A stretch of DNA of 64,000 nt from contig NC_092359.1 of the NCBI RefSeq assembly GCF_030848805.1, positions 7,324,623-7,388,622 on the forward strand, written 5' to 3'. This document shows positions 59,540 through 64,000 of the stretch, piece after piece. Both the position numbers and the translations under genes were made by a program. Positions within the stretch are counted from its first letter, which is position 1. Each line of letters opens with the position of its first letter. Below the pieces are notes generated by a model. That model saw nothing but the letters and a program-made list of their open reading frames with translations, had not been told where the DNA came from and made no database searches. This DNA comes from Temnothorax longispinosus. Lineage: Eukaryota; Arthropoda; Insecta; Hymenoptera; Formicidae.

Positions 59540-61645
59540 CGGTTGTCGTTTCTGTTTTCGCATTCAAACGCGCGTAAAGTAACAAGGCCTGTACTATATC
59601 GCAACTATCAGATCTCGCCTCAAAGTAACGTATAAAAACGATATACGTATAATATAATAGAGCACTAGTAACGCTGATAATATCGGTAATGACGCTAAAA
59701 ATAATGGCGATGAACTAGGCGTCTAAAATCGAGAAATTGCTTTCTGCTTTCGGAGATGACGCTAACGATAACGCTACCTATAATGCAGTAGTTACAAAAC
59801 CTACGTAAAATATATTCGTACATACGTATATGACTAACGTTTTCGCTTAGCGTGTGAGAGTTTCCGTGTGTGCGGGGGGGTAGGATATCGCGACAGGTCG
59901 TCCTATCTGTACAAAAATAAGAATCTGTCTTCGTTATTTAAATGCTCAAATATTTAATAATTCGAATCCATACACTTTCGCTCGTCAACAAATCTCCTGA
60001 ATTCCGGAACAGTCCATTATTTAGAAAATATATGATATATACAGTAAAAAAATGCCTTTAGAGCTCAGCTTCGTTCGTTTTTCTTTTTTCTCTCTCTCTC
60101 TCTTTTGGCTGTCATCATTTGCGCCTAGATGTGATGGATATCACAGAGTTAATGGATGTAGATCCGACTAAAATGTAGTAATAGAATGTGTGTCCGCGTA
60201 GATATATGTTCCTCTACTCGCTGCCCTTTTTCTATATCGTTCCCTTTAATTACGCGAGCACGTGGCATAATGTATGCAAGTACGTGTCTGTGTGTGTACA
60301 TATATACACACACACATGTATGATCAATAAAACTTTGTATATGTACATCTTTCGGTGTGTGTCGTTTGAGAAAAATATAAAACTATTGAGGTTCGCGTGA
60401 TGGACCGTATTCTCGTTTCCCCTTCCCCGTTCGTGATATCGTTTAGGCTTATTACGCTATTATCTCTACTTGATACTCGAATCGGTACAAATTTCGTGGA
60501 CGTACGCGTCTCAGGATGCGTTCTAGTTGATGCTCCCGAATGCTTTTGCCATCTACGCTTCCGCGAAGCTAGGCCGTTAGCCCTAACGTTGCCAAACGTT
60601 ACGCGAAACAGACTAGCATCTTTAAATCTTAATGTTTTAGTCGCATTATTTCTCCAATCGAAGTGTTGGGAACAAAAGTCCATGGCATTTTAATAACGTT
60701 TAACTGCTATTAAAATGAGTATTCCGAAACATCAAATAAATCGCATCCTCGCGATGAAGTTCTTGCACCACCCGAGTCTGTATATTGAAGTACATTATAC
60801 GGAATGTAGAGACACGATGATACACAAATAACGTTACTCTGGAGTCAATCGGCGGACCGTAAGTATCTTCATTAGTCGTTACGCTATCTTAATTCATGAA
60901 AATGTAGAAGAAAAAAAGCATGCGAAGTACACAAGTCCCAATCGCCAGTATTTGTACAGCGCGCACAGATCTCGCGCTAGAGATCACGCGCGTATCAGGC
61001 TGCCGAAAAAAATGTATCACCCGGTGTCCAGAGGAAATCCCCTCATCGTGACATACATATTCAGCGTGCATAAATCGAAACGTGCTAATACCGCGCATCC
61101 GAATTCGATACACACATCGAATTGTGTATATCATCGATGATGATAATGAGATGCGTGATCAATATCTATTCCGACATCCACTAACTCTATGCTAGAGATG
61201 CAAAAGCACTATTCACGCGCAACTAGTACAAGTCTTAATGCGTCCGCAGATGTACCACACTCGCTCGTTAAGCCCATCGAAAAGCTTTGTTATACCGCTT
61301 GATAACATTGATTAATGACATCGACCGATGTACAGTGTTATACAATAACTTTATAAACGTAACATTAATTTTTGTCTTTAATTTTCCTAAAAGCACATTC
61401 AAATTATTAATCTTCAAAAGCTACTAATTTTTAGAGCCGAGAGTAATTTTTGGTAATTTTTGAAGAAAAAGGAATTATGGGAAACTTATCTCTTCCCTGT
61501 TCTATGTAACTTTAAAAGATTGGCATATTTTAATAAAATAATTCCGTGTATCTCTTAACAAAGCTGAAAGGTTAAAACTTAAATTTTCCATGATGTGCCA
61601 TCTCCGGTAAATTTCATATTCATAATTCATATAAATTAAAAAAAA
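59540..61645. other. Non-coding region downstream of the LOTUS gene
   Basis: No supported gene. A CA/TG-rich stretch lies at 60,280-60,310. The 98- and 119-codon frames overlapping on opposite strands at 60,324-60,693 have no recognisable features. Confidence 0.5.
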
Positions 61646-61859
61646 TTATAAGATATTTTTGATCAATCCGAGGATATACGGGTCAGTATGCTGCTGCTGC
61701 TGGGCCGCGTTATGCGAATCGTTACTCAAGATCGGAAAAATTATGTTGCCATCCAGGCGTAACTGATGCGACAGCAATTGTAATTGCCCTCGTAATTGCT
61801 GTGCGGAAATACTGACGAATGGCACTGACCGCTGTACGACCGTCACAGCGTCCTGCAGA
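61646..61859 (-). CDS. Probable continuation of the LOTUS gene in a shifted frame
   Basis: Immediately after the first block, a second frame stays open to TAA at 61648-61646. It encodes LQDAVTVVQRSVPFVSISAQ, then a Gln/Leu-rich stretch and a poly-Gln run, ending PYILGLIKNIL. Composition and regularity look like coding sequence. The two frames are offset by two bases with no room for an intron between them. Explanations are a one- or two-base assembly or allelic frameshift, an independent exon of another isoform, a decaying copy, or chance within an intron. No domain is recognised. Confidence 0.35.
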
Positions 61860-61860
61860 C

Positions 61861-62217
61861 TCACACCGTTTGATGAGGACGCCGATTAAATGGCGGCCGT
61901 AAACGGGGTAGGATGTATCTGGCTCTCGGGGGCTCTCTCATCCTCTGGCGTGACACCAACGAGCTGACGTGCCTACTTCTCTCCGACGGAATCCCGCGTA
62001 CGTAGTGACCGCCGTTGTACTGCTCGACAATGAAATGTTCCGGGAAACTTTGAAGAAATTCCACTATATTGGAATAACCGAATTGACGATACGGTATACG
62101 GGTCTTCTCCTCATTATAATAGTCTCTCTCTAGAAGCGGTACAGATGTGGCGCCTTTCCGGGAGACCAATAACGCCAGGATAAGCTGGCGGATCTCGTCA
62201 AGTTTCTGGTTGTTCAT
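61861..62217 (-). CDS. LOTUS/OST-HTH domain protein (tejas/TDRD5/TDRD7-like), N-terminal coding block
   Basis: ATG at 62217 has an A at -3, and an in-frame TGA lies about 30 nt upstream, so the start is secure. The 118 codons contain one LOTUS (OST-HTH) domain at about residues 3-75. It has the helix KLDEIRQLILALLVSRKG, then LLERDYYNEEK, IPYRQFGYSNIVEFLQSFPE and a beta end HFIVEQYNGGHYVRGI. SERSRHVSSLVSRQR follows, matching the conserved tail after the first LOTUS domain of TDRD5/tejas, then an Arg/Pro-rich linker. LOTUS proteins bind Vasa-type helicases or RNA and act in germline granules and the piRNA pathway. The frame ends CAA ACG GTG TGA. The sequence ACGGT|GTGAGT is a strong donor, so the TGA may be intronic and the gene may continue. 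Confidence 0.8.
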   Translation of the reverse strand: MNNQKLDEIRQLILALLVSRKGATSVPLLERDYYNEEKTRIPYRQFGYSNIVEFLQSFPEHFIVEQYNGGHYVRGIPSERSRHVSSLVSRQRMREPPRARYILPRLRPPFNRRPHQTV

Positions 62218-62247
62218 CTTTGAAATCACTGGCAACGTATCTCTTCA

Positions 62248-64000
62248 TGAAAATGAACAATTTCACGTGCCGAGTCTTCGCCCTGCCGCGGTTGCCGGTC
62301 GCGCTATCACCGTATATCCTCGGATCTCGATCTCAATCTGCTGATCTTTATCTTTGAATTTATTTTGGCTTACGAACTTATATGTATATAGCAATAACAC
62401 GTAGCACGAGTGTCGTACTCTCGCGGATCTTCTACTGCGAGGCCGGTCTCGAGAATATACTTGAAAACGCACGCATTCCCAGTGACAAAATGCAATATCG
62501 TGAGCGGTATACTTGTTATACTCTTTTAGAAACAGTCTTTATACAATATCTCAATTATATTATGTACAATTGTATATATACTAGCTAAAAGAGATAAAAC
62601 TATAATGTGCTATATATTACGTTAGATCCGAGTACGAATTCAACCTGTCGAACTGTTAATTACATAGCAATATCCCAATCTTTACTCGAAAATAATCCAA
62701 TTGAAATCTCGATTACTTATACCCTGGTCGTATTTACAGTAGCGCGATGGTACTTAATAATGTACATGAGTCTTCGAGTTTAAATACTCAGAAGTGGTCG
62801 TGATTCGAGGCTGTCCCGTTAATTACATTATACACCTTCGTAATTTCAAAAGTATTATATTGGGACTAGGTAGTATTTCAAATACACGTATGTGGCGCGA
62901 ATATTTAAGATACGAAATACTATTTCGTTATCTTACAGCCTGAAGCAGATTTTTTCAAGAATATCATTTGTATTTTTTTTTTAACCACATTTTTCAACAG
63001 TATTTTATATTTGAAATATATAGTTTTTATAGAATATTTTTGTATTTGAAATACATATCTATGGAGTCTTTGCCTAGTCCTGAATATATCTCGACTCTCT
63101 TTTGCATAAAAAATTAAATAAAAAACAAAATAAACAATAAAAAATGATCCACACGATTGTATTAATCGACAATTCAGACAGTACGTATATAGCTAATAAA
63201 CGTTATATCGGAAATGCTAGTAATCTAGAGTTTGGTCACTCGTTTAGAATACTAGTCTGCGGTAATAAATTACAATAAGTATTGTATGTATAAAAAAATA
63301 ATTTGCGAACGTGTATAAATCGTTCCATTTTCAATTGGGAACTATCGTAATCACTGATTTACGTAATTAGGCTTTCAACGAAATGGAAATTAATATTGTC
63401 GGTAATAGTTATTTAGCTGCACATTTCCCACCTCTTACTTACGTATTGACAGCTCATCGATCGGTCACAATAGCTATCAAACTGTTTGAGCTATATACAC
63501 TTCCAGAAACACGCAATACCTGAGAATTCGTGCTGGAAATTACAGTACTTTGACAGTCTTACATAATAGCTGCAGATCATCTCGAAAGTAATACGCGTAG
63601 CGTATTAATAGCGGCATAAGCTGCTATATGTAAGATAAACAGAAGCTGCGACAACGATGGGGCAGATGCTGCGCTTGAAGCCTTCATTAAGTCCTCACAC
63701 ACTCCTGTAACAGAATGCAAATGTTGAATATTTATACCGTGCTTACTTAGCATGCATTTAAACCTAACATAGTGTAATACATCCTGAAACTAGGGCGAAC
63801 TATGACAAAGTAATTATCTCGTTATGTCAACGATTATATGTTATTCTAATAAGATACTGTCCGCGATTATTTTAAATATTATTATTCGTCATCTAATTAG
63901 TTTTTGCAATATTAAACATCTTTTTCTATTTGTGATAGTATTTTCGTTGAATCACACCCAACATTATTACAAATGTATAAATTCTTATAACGAGCTTTTT
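62248..64000. other. Region upstream of the LOTUS gene
   Basis: A GC-richer stretch at 62,265-62,460 directly precedes the LOTUS start and may hold its 5' UTR and promoter. Beyond it lie the possible MITE at 62.9 kb and a small hairpin at 63589-63607. No further coding sequence was recognised. Confidence 0.45.
62861..63082. mobile_element. Possible small MITE with imperfect inverted ends
   Basis: The left end GGACTAGGTAGTATTTC and the right end (reverse complement) GGACTAGGCAAAGACTC both carry GGACTAGG. Both arms also carry the motif GTATTTCAAATAC further in, at different spacing. No clean target duplication is visible, so the element class is open. Confidence 0.4.

Noticed and set aside
1..64000. 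tRNA, rRNA or CRISPR arrays
   Set aside because: I looked for tRNA T-loop and acceptor-stem patterns and for regularly spaced direct repeats and saw none that hold up. The repeats present are microsatellites and transposon termini, as expected for eukaryotic DNA.

Overview
The window looks like insect nuclear DNA, most likely from a hymenopteran and possibly an ant. It is AT-rich, has long introns with GT-AG junctions, many simple repeats and small non-autonomous DNA transposons, and CpG is not obviously depleted. The species call is inference. Only a small part of the 64 kb is protein-coding.

The main gene is on the minus strand and spans about 13.2 to 38.5 kb. I assembled it exon by exon from open frames, splice signals and matching intron phases. 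It encodes an RGK-family small GTPase (Rad/Gem/Rem/Kir type, Drosophila Rgk-like). Ten coding blocks run from 38,472 down to 13,183 and join without a frame break into about 841 codons. The long N-terminal region is low in complexity and rich in Ser, Pro, Gly and Gln (exons 1-6). The GTPase core is split over exons 7-10. It has a P-loop GAPAVGKS, a G3 position with DHSC in place of DxxG, the NKVD motif, and the RGK C-terminal signature ending KSCENLHVL. The exact N-terminus is unresolved: exon 1 has no in-frame ATG downstream of a TAA, yet a 71-codon ATG-started ORF lies in the same frame directly upstream.

Nested on the opposite strand in the last RGK intron is a small spliced gene candidate (15,454-15,771). 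Two exons flank a 135-bp intron with strong signals. Together they encode a 44-residue peptide with a charged N-terminus and a hydrophobic C-terminal segment, followed at once by AATAAA. It resembles a tail-anchored micropeptide and is the most interesting candidate here.

At 61.6-62.2 kb a minus-strand gene encodes a LOTUS/OST-HTH domain like those of tejas/TDRD5/TDRD7 germline proteins. A second open stretch of protein-like sequence follows in a shifted frame.

The flanks (1-13 kb and 39-61 kb) are mostly non-coding. They hold GC-rich blocks (48.9-50.0 and 55.5-56.1 kb) that could be promoters or 5' exons, microsatellites, and several foldback or MITE-type elements. The clearest is a 656-bp hAT-like element with an 8-bp target duplication. 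Others are a TA-flanked MITE inside RGK intron 1, a TAA-flanked Harbinger-like MITE with a related hairpin at 4.8 kb, and a near-perfect inverted repeat with about 89-bp arms at 57.2 kb.
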